Positions 15,762 through 22,553 of a DNA stretch of 37,568 nucleotides are shown here, one piece after another. The position numbers were made by a program, and so were the translations under genes. The stretch spans positions 1 to 37,568 of the forward strand of contig CAMJQW010000020.1 in assembly GCA_946408125.1 (NCBI GenBank). Reading direction: 5' to 3'. The notes under the pieces were generated by a model. That model was not told the origin of the DNA. It ran no database searches and saw only the letters and a program-made list of their open reading frames with translations. Numbering within the stretch: the stretch's first letter is position 1; the number at the start of each line of letters is the position of its first letter. The stretch comes from an uncultured Fibrobacter sp. Its GTDB lineage: Bacteria; Fibrobacterota; Fibrobacteria; Fibrobacterales; Fibrobacteraceae.

Positions 15762-15767
15762 AATATA
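15762..15767 (-). promoter_or_regulatory. -10-like box of the SUMF1-lipoprotein operon
   Basis: The minus strand reads GACGTATATTAAG, with TATATT 38 bases before the ATG at 15723 and exactly 40 bases downstream of the 20-bp motif at 15808-15827. Confidence 0.55.
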
Positions 15768-15807
15768 CGTCTATGCGGGACTCCGTTACCTGTATATTTT
15801 TTTTTAC

Positions 15808-15827
15808 TGTGGACAAATATGTCAACA
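15808..15827. promoter_or_regulatory. 20-bp imperfect palindrome, copy 1, probable activator site
   Basis: The plus strand reads TGTGGACAAATATGTCAACA. The arms TGTGGACA and TGTCAACA match as inverted repeats at 7 of 8 positions around a 4-base centre. It differs at one base from the copy at 19047-19066, and both lie 40 bases from their -10-like box. Confidence 0.7.
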
Positions 15828-15835
15828 GGGGAGGG

Positions 15836-17209
15836 TTACTTTATTTGAATTGTGCTTGTCTGGACAGCGCTTTTGCTCCGGATTACGGCGATGTATAGCC
15901 CGGCCGGAAGGTTTTCAAATAGTGCGTGCCCGTGATTCCGAGAAAGGTTCTGCTTCGATATGAGTAGCCCTGTTGCGGAGACAAGGCTTACGGATGATGC
16001 TTCCGGAAAAATTCCCTCGATAACGATGTTCTTGCCCTGTGCGTAAATCCGGGGGGCGATAAACTTGCTTGCCGACTTTAAAGCCGTGGTGGTATCGGTC
16101 GAGGCCGTATCGCTTTTTGCGGTATCCACAACGGCATATAGCGGGGAGAGCGCTTCTGCCCAAAGGTGGTGCATTGCCTGGCCGCCTTTCGTATCGGAAT
16201 TCGGGTGAACGCCGTCGCTCGCGAGCAGTTCGGGGTGTTCCTTGAAATACCCATAAAAGTCCGGGCCTGCGGGCAGGTTATTGTCTGCGGTGAGCTTGTC
16301 GACGGCTTCCAGGAAGGCGGGGTTGACCTGCCAGCCGGCCTTCGACGAATCGGTTGCGATAATCCGTGCGATTATGGGCGTGATTCCGTGAGCCTTTGCG
16401 GAATCGATGATTGTCTGCATGTTGCTCACGTAGGTATTCAGGTTCCAGTCGCCGCCGCCCCAGGCATCGTTCGTGCCCATTTCTATGGCCCAGAACTTCA
16501 CGTTGCCCGCGTATTCCAGGTATTCGCCCAGGTGTTCTACGACTTCGGTGCTGTTGATGCAGCCGATGCCGCCGCGTAGCATCGCGGGGGTGTATTCGGG
16601 AAAACGTGCGTGAATGAGCTGCGCAGTGGTCGAATCAGTGTCCTGCTGCTTGATGCCCATCTGGCTGATGCTTGTGCCCATGAAGAACCACGTGTCGGTG
16701 CCGCCGTTGCTCATATCGAAGGCTTCGATTTCGAGAATCTGGCCCACGTCGCCTTCGCTTACAAACTTAAACCAGGACTTGCCCGTGAATTCGATTTCGA
16801 CGCCGCGTGCCATTACGGGATTGTTCTCGATGGTCGCCGCCACTTCCCAGTCGCCGTCCGTGCCGTCGGTCGAGTTGGCCGATGTCAGGATCTTGAAGTT
16901 CGAAAGCGCGACTCCGCTATGCCCGCAGCCGCTCGTAAAATCGGTTGCCCAGGCGCAATCGCCGTAGGATTCCCAGTTGATGAGCAACTTGGAAGGACCT
17001 TCGCCCACATTCAAGGCGATTTCCTTGGCTTTGCTGCTTTTCCAGTTGGTGAGGTAACCGTCAGTCAGGTAATCGGTGGTTGTGGCACCCGTATGTGCCG
17101 GAAGTCCGCCCGAAACCAACTTATTCGGGGTAATCGCATGCGAAAATCCCCAGGCCGAAATTGCTACGACCGAGGCGAGCGCAATCTTGTAGAAGGTCCT
17201 ATTTTCCAT
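15836..17209 (-). CDS. Secreted SGNH-family carbohydrate esterase with C-terminal sorting-like tail
   Basis: This 457-residue protein has a signal peptide MENRTFYKIALASVVAISAW cut near AITP. The N-terminal beta domain (about 27-165) resembles a discoidin/galactose-binding fold with two Cys pairs. An SGNH hydrolase domain (about 172-362) follows. Block I is FFMGTSIS with nucleophile Ser180, block II Gly is in RGGIGCIN, block III is EMGTND (Asn247), and block V is SDGVHPN with Asp332 and His335. Such enzymes commonly deacetylate xylan, mannan or pectin. The C-terminal 75 residues end LPAGLYIAVIRS...STIQIK, like type IX secretion tails and like the mannanase upstream. The start at 17209 is chosen because the longer frame from 17281 would precede the signal peptide with charged sequence. 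It lies 99 bases after the mannanase gene, so they may be co-expressed to remove acetyl groups from mannan. Confidence 0.85.
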   Translation of the reverse strand: MENRTFYKIALASVVAISAWGFSHAITPNKLVSGGLPAHTGATTTDYLTDGYLTNWKSSKAKEIALNVGEGPSKLLINWESYGDCAWATDFTSGCGHSGVALSNFKILTSANSTDGTDGDWEVAATIENNPVMARGVEIEFTGKSWFKFVSEGDVGQILEIEAFDMSNGGTDTWFFMGTSISQMGIKQQDTDSTTAQLIHARFPEYTPAMLRGGIGCINSTEVVEHLGEYLEYAGNVKFWAIEMGTNDAWGGGDWNLNTYVSNMQTIIDSAKAHGITPIIARIIATDSSKAGWQVNPAFLEAVDKLTADNNLPAGPDFYGYFKEHPELLASDGVHPNSDTKGGQAMHHLWAEALSPLYAVVDTAKSDTASTDTTTALKSASKFIAPRIYAQGKNIVIEGIFPEASSVSLVSATGLLISKQNLSRNHGHALFENLPAGLYIAVIRSKSAVQTSTIQIK

Positions 17210-17234
17210 ACACAAATCCAATAACCGTTCTAAA

Positions 17235-17240
17235 GATATA
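17235..17240 (-). promoter_or_regulatory. -10-like TATATC box before the SGNH esterase
   Basis: The minus strand reads CCAGAATATATCTTTAG, 25 bases before the ATG at 17209. It lies only 3 bases after an inverted repeat that would cover the -35 position. Confidence 0.35.
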
Positions 17241-17243
17241 TTC

Positions 17244-17280
17244 TGGAGCCCGTATTTTGATGAAAAACGACCGGGCTCCA
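17244..17280. promoter_or_regulatory. 9-bp inverted repeat between the mannanase and esterase genes
   Basis: TGGAGCCCG (17244-17252) and CGGGCTCCA (17272-17280) are perfect 9-bp arms around a 19-base loop. On the minus strand no T-run follows the second arm, so it is a poor terminator. It could be an operator over the -35 of the esterase promoter, or an mRNA hairpin that protects the mannanase transcript. Confidence 0.55.
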
Positions 17281-17308
17281 AATAAAGCGTTGAAAAATGC
17301 TCATCGAG

Positions 17309-18970
17309 CTATTTCTTGATGTACAGGGTGCTTCTTGTGCTGCCCTCGACCCGCTGGCGCACGATGTAGCGGCCTTGCGGAAGTGCGTTCAGGCTCTTGC
17401 CCACATAGTGACCGTTCATGTCGAAGATGCCGACGGTCGTGGCCGTTCCATAGAGCTGCGGAGCCTTCGCGAGGCGTGTCGTGCCGGAGTCTTCGGCGGA
17501 GCCGGAACTAGGCGTGTACTTGTCCCAGCCGGGCATGTCTTCGAGCGTAATCACGCGTTCGTCGGCCATGTTGCTCTTCCAAACGGATTCGCTTGTCTGA
17601 CCGGGCCACTTGCCGCTCCAGGTGCCGTACCAGGGCATCCACCAGCTCCATACGGCTTCGTCGGTGTGCATGTTGTTCACGTCGGGAATGGGACCGTTCT
17701 CGGTGAGCGCGATAATCTTTGTCGAAGCGGTTGCGTTCTTGTATTTTTCGAATGCGCTTGAGTTGCTGGAATGGTCGTTGTCATTGTTGTAGATGTCGAT
17801 GGAAATCACGTCGTAGTAATCCTTGCCGGGATCCCAGTCCGTAACGGCTTTGGCTTCGGGGTTGTACACCCAGATCATGTTGCGCACGCCCTTCACCTTG
17901 ACCATGCGGTCGTAGACAAGGCGGTAGAGGGCCGCGAACTGCTCGCCGGAATTGATGCTCCACCAGAACCAAAGTCCGCCCGCTTCGTGCAGGGGGCGGA
18001 AAATGCCCGCGACGCCTGCGTCCTGGAGTTCGAGGAAGTAGTCGGCGATATGGTCGATGTCGTCGACGATTCCCTTGTAGGCCGCACTTTCGGTATTCCA
18101 TTCGGTAGTGCCGCTCTTGAATGCCGTCGCGAAGTCGAAGTCGGTATATTCATTGGAACCGGCGGCGCTCTGGATGTAGAAAGCGTCCTTCTGGTCGAGA
18201 GGGTCTTTCCAGTGCCAGGTAAATGCGGGAATTCCGCCCTGTTTCCAAAGGTCCTTGGCGAGCGATATTGCCTTTTCGGTGTACTCCATGTACCACGATT
18301 CGCTGGCCTTCGGGCCAGAGGCGAACAGGAAGTCCAGGCCGACGAGTGCCGGATACTTTCCGCTCTTGGTGTAGACAATCTGCACGTCCTCGTGCGTCTT
18401 GGCGTCTGCACCGGCGGAGTAGCTGCTCATATCACCCGTCATGATGCCGCTAATCGTCTTGTTGCCGAAGTTTTCCTTGAGGAAACTGTAGAGCTTTACG
18501 GCTTCTGCTGTGGCGTTCGGCGTGACAGGCTTGTCGCTCAGGTTGAATGCCACGGATTCGTAGGCGGAAATGTCGATGTAGTCCACGTCTATCCAACCCC
18601 AGTATTTTTCGATGGCGATGGTGTTCGTGCCCGCCTTGAGCGTGACGGCGGTCGCGAGGTCGGTCCACCCGGTTGTTGCCGCAAAGTCGATTGTGCCTGC
18701 GGTCGAGCCGTTTACCTTGAGGTAGTTTGCCTTGAAGTCGCCCGCCTTGTAGCGGATGGTAAGCGTGTACTTGCCTGCCGTTTCGGCGGTGACGCCCGTG
18801 AAGGTGATTGAACCTTCCTGCATGCTTACATACCCAGTGCCCGAAGCATCGCTGCTGTTGACAATTTTTGCCTCTGTGGATACGGTTGCGGATTCAGCCT
18901 CGTATTGGGTGGCGAAGGCTGCTGTTGCGAGGGTTGCCGCGAGAATAACGGCCGTTTTTCTTTTAGACAT
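17309..18970 (-). CDS. Secreted GH26 beta-mannanase with CBM35-like module
   Basis: This 553-residue protein has a signal peptide cut after AFA (about residue 20), a CBM35-like module (21-137, YEAESATVS, ANYLKVNG, GTNTIAIEKYWGWIDVDYID) and a GH26 domain (about 155-480). Mannan contacts and catalysis are visible: AFTWHWKDP (249-257), RPLHEAGGLWFWW with acid/base Glu329, and ALTENGP with nucleophile Glu424. GH26 endo-beta-1,4-mannanases depolymerise hemicellulosic mannan. After a Ser linker (488-496), the last 50 residues (VGIFDMNGHYVG, LPQGRYIVRQ, STLYIKK) look like a type IX secretion sorting tail. The start at 18970 has AAGGAG eight bases upstream; a start at 18991 lies before that site. The 20-bp motif and a -10-like box precede it, divergent from a TIGR02147 regulator. 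F. succinogenes is known to have Man26-type enzymes. Confidence 0.95.
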   Translation of the reverse strand: MSKRKTAVILAATLATAAFATQYEAESATVSTEAKIVNSSDASGTGYVSMQEGSITFTGVTAETAGKYTLTIRYKAGDFKANYLKVNGSTAGTIDFAATTGWTDLATAVTLKAGTNTIAIEKYWGWIDVDYIDISAYESVAFNLSDKPVTPNATAEAVKLYSFLKENFGNKTISGIMTGDMSSYSAGADAKTHEDVQIVYTKSGKYPALVGLDFLFASGPKASESWYMEYTEKAISLAKDLWKQGGIPAFTWHWKDPLDQKDAFYIQSAAGSNEYTDFDFATAFKSGTTEWNTESAAYKGIVDDIDHIADYFLELQDAGVAGIFRPLHEAGGLWFWWSINSGEQFAALYRLVYDRMVKVKGVRNMIWVYNPEAKAVTDWDPGKDYYDVISIDIYNNDNDHSSNSSAFEKYKNATASTKIIALTENGPIPDVNNMHTDEAVWSWWMPWYGTWSGKWPGQTSESVWKSNMADERVITLEDMPGWDKYTPSSGSAEDSGTTRLAKAPQLYGTATTVGIFDMNGHYVGKSLNALPQGRYIVRQRVEGSTRSTLYIKK

Positions 18971-19000
18971 AAGAACTCCTTGATACACCATTGTGCCCTA

Positions 19001-19006
19001 AATTTA
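19001..19006 (-). promoter_or_regulatory. -10-like TAAATT box of the mannanase gene
   Basis: The minus strand reads AACATAAATTTAGGG, 30 bases before the ATG at 18970 and exactly 40 bases downstream of the 20-bp motif at 19047-19066. Confidence 0.55.
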
Positions 19007-19046
19007 TGTTCCTGGTGGAGTTTTTGGACGTATTTTTTCGGCCATG

Positions 19047-19066
19047 TGTGGACAAAAATGTCAACA
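19047..19066. promoter_or_regulatory. 20-bp imperfect palindrome, copy 2, probable activator site
   Basis: The plus strand reads TGTGGACAAAAATGTCAACA, one base different from 15808-15827. It lies between the divergent mannanase and TIGR02147-regulator genes, 40 bases from the mannanase -10 box and 59 bases from the regulator's -10 box. The regulator is the obvious candidate to bind it. Confidence 0.7.
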
Positions 19067-19125
19067 TGTCTGTAAAAAATCAGCAAAAAGAGACTGTAAA
19101 AATTGATTATTTTGATATGAAAGAC

Positions 19126-19131
19126 TATATT
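19126..19131 (+). promoter_or_regulatory. -10-like TATATT box of the TIGR02147 regulator gene
   Basis: AAGACTATATTATAGGGG lies 17 bases before the ATG at 19149. AGGGG serves as ribosome site. Confidence 0.5.
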
Positions 19132-19148
19132 ATAGGGGTTGGTAAACC

Positions 19149-19997
19149 ATGTTCGCAAGAAACAAGATCAACATATACGACTACACCGACTACCGCAAGT
19201 TTTTGCAGGACTTCTACGAGCTCGAGAAGTCGCTTGACGCGACTTTCAGTTACCGTGTCTTTGCGACGGCGGTCTGTATTGACGCAAGTCTCCTGGTGAA
19301 AATCTTGCAGGGTAAGCGTCACGTGTCATCGAAAGGCATTGAGCCGTTTGTTGAATTTTTCCGTTTCAAGGAGGCGAAGGCGGAGTACTTCCGCGAGATG
19401 GTCGCCTATGGCAAGGCGAAGACCGACGAGGATGTGCGCAAGCATTTCGAGGCGCTCCAGAAAATGCGCCCCGCGACATGCCGCGAATTGGACGAGGCAC
19501 GCTACCGCTACTTTCAGCAGTGGTACTACCCGATGATCCGCTCGGCGCTTGACGTCTTTGATTATCGTGGCCCGCAAGATGCCGCCGCGCTCGGCGAAAC
19601 GTGCATCCCGAAACTTACCGCTTCCCAGGTGGAGAAGGCGATCGAGGCCTTGCTGCAGTTGGGGCTTGCCCGCTGCCGCAGGGATGACCGAGTGGTGCCC
19701 ACCGAAGCGCACCTCCGCACGCAGGAACACTGGCTGAGCGCCACCATCAGCGATTACCAGGGGCGTATCGCGGAACTGGCTCGTGATTCGATAGCAAATA
19801 CCCCCAAGGAAAAGCGCGACATCAGCACGCTTACCATGGCGCTTGACTCAAGCCAGATCCAGAAAATCCGCGATATCCTTGCCGAAACGCGAAAAGCCAT
19901 CGTAAACGTGGTCAATGCGATGCCCGCGCAGATATGCGACAGCGTTTATCAATTAAATTTCCAGTTGTTCCCGATGATGAAAAAGGAAGAACGATGA
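19149..19997 (+). CDS. TIGR02147-family transcriptional regulator
   Basis: This 282-residue protein starts MFARNKINIYDYTDYRKFLQ. This INIYDYxDYRxFL opening, a helix-turn-helix-like stretch (FSYRVFATAVCIDASLLVKI), then GKRHVSSKGIEPFVEFFRF and a C-terminal part ending near YQLNFQLFPM, define the TIGR02147/DUF4423 family. The family is known mainly from Fibrobacter, and its members are presumed DNA-binding regulators of unknown signal. There is no membrane segment, so it acts in the cytoplasm. Its stop overlaps the next start by four bases (ATGA), coupling it to a lipoprotein. Divergent position to the mannanase, with a conserved palindrome between them, suggests that it controls that gene and possibly the SUMF1-lipoprotein operon. 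That link is inference. Confidence 0.9.
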   Translation: MFARNKINIYDYTDYRKFLQDFYELEKSLDATFSYRVFATAVCIDASLLVKILQGKRHVSSKGIEPFVEFFRFKEAKAEYFREMVAYGKAKTDEDVRKHFEALQKMRPATCRELDEARYRYFQQWYYPMIRSALDVFDYRGPQDAAALGETCIPKLTASQVEKAIEALLQLGLARCRRDDRVVPTEAHLRTQEHWLSATISDYQGRIAELARDSIANTPKEKRDISTLTMALDSSQIQKIRDILAETRKAIVNVVNAMPAQICDSVYQLNFQLFPMMKKEER

Positions 19998-21184
19998 AAG
20001 TGTTTCAGGAGATGAAGTCCCGCCTGTCGGCCTGTGTTGCGTTCGGCCTCGCGCTGGTCGCGTTCTCGGGCTGTTCCGACAGCGGGTCCGAAACTGCGGG
20101 AGCCACGAGCGAGACGACGAACGGGATTGCCGTCATTGCGTTCGACGGGGCGCACAAGCCTATACCGCAGGCCCGTGTTACCCTGTACCAGCGCCCTGAT
20201 ATCGGCACAAATATTTCCGCGCTCGAAACCGCCTCTGCGGATGATTCCGGAATGGTGCAGTTCGAAACTCAAATTGACCAGTGCCAGAATGCAAGGTGCT
20301 ATGTCGAGGGAATCGCCGGCGAGGATTCTTCGCTCATGGTGTGGACGAAACTCACGGCGACTGATTCCGCAAAGAATGAAATCGAACTCCTGCCGTCCGT
20401 ATCGCTTACGGTGCGTACCGGGGCTGCTGCCTCTGATTCTACAGTTTTGCGCAGTGTCGTGATGCTTGATGCGACGCCCTATTGGGCAAAAAATGATGGA
20501 AGCGAGTTTGTCTTCTCGCATGTTCCGGCGGGCCTATATACGGTTCTCGCGGATAACCAGCCCGTTGCCGATGTTTCGCTTGATGCGGGTGCTACCATCG
20601 ATACGCTCGTGCGCATCCCGGAAATGACCCGCGAATACGTCTTCGAGGATTTTGACGATGGCGACAGCCTGAACAACCTGGCGAAGGACTACCCGAATTA
20701 CGGCTGGTACTACATGCCGCACAAGGGCGCGTCATTTGAAAGTCCGAATATCGCGGATGGATTCGCGGGGGCATTGAAAGATGACGGTGCACACGGGAAG
20801 TACCTTTCGTTGCAGTTTACCACTGCCGATACGAGCTATGTCATGCTCGGAACGCACCTGGGGCTTGACTCCGGCTACTACGACCTGAGCGCGCTCTCCG
20901 CAATCCGCATGAGGGTCCGTGGGGACTGCTCGTTTGCCGTTGCGCTTGAACATTACCGCGAAATCGAGAACAACAATTACAACAAGGCGCTGTGGTTTGC
21001 GAAGGCGGGCGAGGAATGGACCGAACTGGTCTTGCGCCCCGGCAAGGAAACGCTGGATGCAAAGAATTACCAGGTTGCCTGGGATGAAATCTCGAACGAG
21101 ATCGGCATATTCAGCATCTTCATATACAACGGCTCCCGCCTGGAAATTGACGAAATCGTGTTCGAAGGCGTTGAGGGGTTCTAG
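19994..21184 (+). CDS. Lipoprotein with carboxypeptidase-regulatory-like and CBM11-like domains
   Basis: This 396-residue protein has a lipoprotein signal ending AFSGC (Cys27). Residues about 42-140 read as an Ig-like peptidase-regulatory fold (IAVIAFDGAHKPIPQARVTL). A second beta segment (about 140-210) follows. From about 215 to the end is a beta-sandwich resembling CBM11/CIA30 (YVFEDFDDGDSLNN, GKYLSLQFTTADTSYVML, LSAIRMRVRGDCSFAVALEH, GEEWTELVLRPG, SRLEIDEIVFEG). The start at 19994 overlaps the regulator stop by ATGA; a longer frame from 19934 would overlap the regulator by 64 bases. The pairing suggests a surface or periplasmic sugar-binding sensor or partner for the regulator, but there is no membrane-crossing segment that could carry a signal. 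The binding specificity is unknown. Confidence 0.75.
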   Translation: MKVFQEMKSRLSACVAFGLALVAFSGCSDSGSETAGATSETTNGIAVIAFDGAHKPIPQARVTLYQRPDIGTNISALETASADDSGMVQFETQIDQCQNARCYVEGIAGEDSSLMVWTKLTATDSAKNEIELLPSVSLTVRTGAAASDSTVLRSVVMLDATPYWAKNDGSEFVFSHVPAGLYTVLADNQPVADVSLDAGATIDTLVRIPEMTREYVFEDFDDGDSLNNLAKDYPNYGWYYMPHKGASFESPNIADGFAGALKDDGAHGKYLSLQFTTADTSYVMLGTHLGLDSGYYDLSALSAIRMRVRGDCSFAVALEHYREIENNNYNKALWFAKAGEEWTELVLRPGKETLDAKNYQVAWDEISNEIGIFSIFIYNGSRLEIDEIVFEGVEGF

Positions 21185-21314
21185 AACGCCAATTCTACAT
21201 CCCTTTGAACGGGTTCAAACCCTTCCTGTTTCCCCCTGTACACAGAAAAAATCCGAATTTGTCCGCATTTTCGGTTAAAATCGTGTATTTTTCTAGCAAA
21301 AAAAAGGATGGAAT

Positions 21315-22493
21315 ATGGAAAATTTCAATTTCTACAGCCCCACGGAATTCGTCTTCGGTATGGACCGCGAAAAGGAATGCGGTGCGCTTGTCAAGAAGTA
21401 TGGCGGCACGAAGGTGCTTATCCACTACGGTGGCGGTTCCGCCGTGCGTTCGGGCCTGATTGACCGCGTAAAGGCATCACTCGACGCTGCGGGCATCCCG
21501 CATGTGGAACTCGGCGGCGTGAAGCCGAACCCGCGCGATACGCTCATCTACAAGGGCATCGAGACGGTCCGCGCGAATGGGGTAGATTTCATCCTTGCCG
21601 TCGGTGGCGGCTCCACGATTGATAGCTCCAAGGGCATCGCCGTGGGCGCGCTTTACGATGGCGATTTCTGGGATTTTTATGCGCATAAGCTTCCGGTCAC
21701 GAAGGCGCTCCCGATTGGCGTGGTGCAGACGATTGCGGCCGCCGGTTCCGAAGGTAGTGGCGCTTCCGTGGTTACCAAGGAAGAAGGCATGCTCAAGCGC
21801 GATATTGGCTCTGATGTGATTCGTCCGAAGTTCGCGGTGCAGAACCCGGCTCTGCTTTGCACGTTGCCGCCATACCAGACGGCCTGTGGCATCACCGACA
21901 TCATGGCGCACATCTTTGAACGCTATTTCACGAATACGCTCGAGGTCGAGACGACCGACCGCCTGTGCGAGGGCCTGCTCCTGGCGATGATCAAGGAAGG
22001 GCCGCGCGCCATTGCCGACCCCGCCAACTACCAGGTCCGAGCCAACATCATGTGGGCGGGGACGGTAGCCCACAACGACATTGTGGGCTGCGGGCGCAGT
22101 CAGGACTGGAATAGCCACGCCATCGAGCACGAACTTTCGGGACTCTACGACTGCGCCCATGGCGCGGGCCTCGCGGTCATCATGCCCGCCTGGATGGAAT
22201 ACGTGGTGGACCACAACGTGATGCGCTTTGCCCAGATGGCGACCCGCGTGTTCGGCTGCCAGATGAACTTCGAGAACCCGAAGGCTACCGCTTTGGAAGG
22301 CATCCGCGCGTTCCGCCGGTTCCTGCATTCCATCGGCATGCCCATCAACTTCGCCGAACTCGGTGCGAAGGAAGAGGATATCCCGAAACTGGTCGAAAAG
22401 CTCAATCCGGGCGACGGCTGGGGCTTCGTTCCGCTCAAGGCGAAGGACGTGACCGCGATTTACACCATCGCGGCCCATGCGACGCTGGGGTAA
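21315..22493 (+). CDS. Iron-type (group III) alcohol dehydrogenase, YqhD/BdhA-like
   Basis: This 392-residue NAD(P)H-dependent dehydrogenase or aldehyde reductase is cytoplasmic. The nucleotide site carries GGGSTID (97-103). The metal ligands align with those of E. coli YqhD, offset by one: Asp195 and His199 in GITDIMAHIFE, His268 in WNSHAIEHELSG, and His282 in CAHGAGLAV. Length, the FYSPTEFVFG opening and the family fingerprint match butanol dehydrogenases and YqhD, which reduce short aldehydes. AAGGATGGA upstream fixes the start. It is a single gene; the physiological substrate is unknown. A role in fermentation redox balance or aldehyde detoxification is inferred. Confidence 0.94.
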   Translation: MENFNFYSPTEFVFGMDREKECGALVKKYGGTKVLIHYGGGSAVRSGLIDRVKASLDAAGIPHVELGGVKPNPRDTLIYKGIETVRANGVDFILAVGGGSTIDSSKGIAVGALYDGDFWDFYAHKLPVTKALPIGVVQTIAAAGSEGSGASVVTKEEGMLKRDIGSDVIRPKFAVQNPALLCTLPPYQTACGITDIMAHIFERYFTNTLEVETTDRLCEGLLLAMIKEGPRAIADPANYQVRANIMWAGTVAHNDIVGCGRSQDWNSHAIEHELSGLYDCAHGAGLAVIMPAWMEYVVDHNVMRFAQMATRVFGCQMNFENPKATALEGIRAFRRFLHSIGMPINFAELGAKEEDIPKLVEKLNPGDGWGFVPLKAKDVTAIYTIAAHATLG

Positions 22494-22517
22494 GGTTGGT
22501 CTGGGCACGAAAAATGC

Positions 22518-22523
22518 TATATT
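22518..22523 (+). promoter_or_regulatory. -10-like TATATT box for glyA
   Basis: AATGCTATATTTGGG lies 30 bases before the glyA ATG, with CAAGGAG as ribosome site between. Confidence 0.5.
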
Positions 22524-22553
22524 TGGGCCGTACAAAACTCAAGGAGTAGCTAA

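Noticed and set aside
21204..21219. Hairpin TTTGAA-CGGG-TTCAAA after the lipoprotein gene as a terminator
   Set aside because: The stem is short and A+T-rich and is not followed by a T-run, so there is not enough support.
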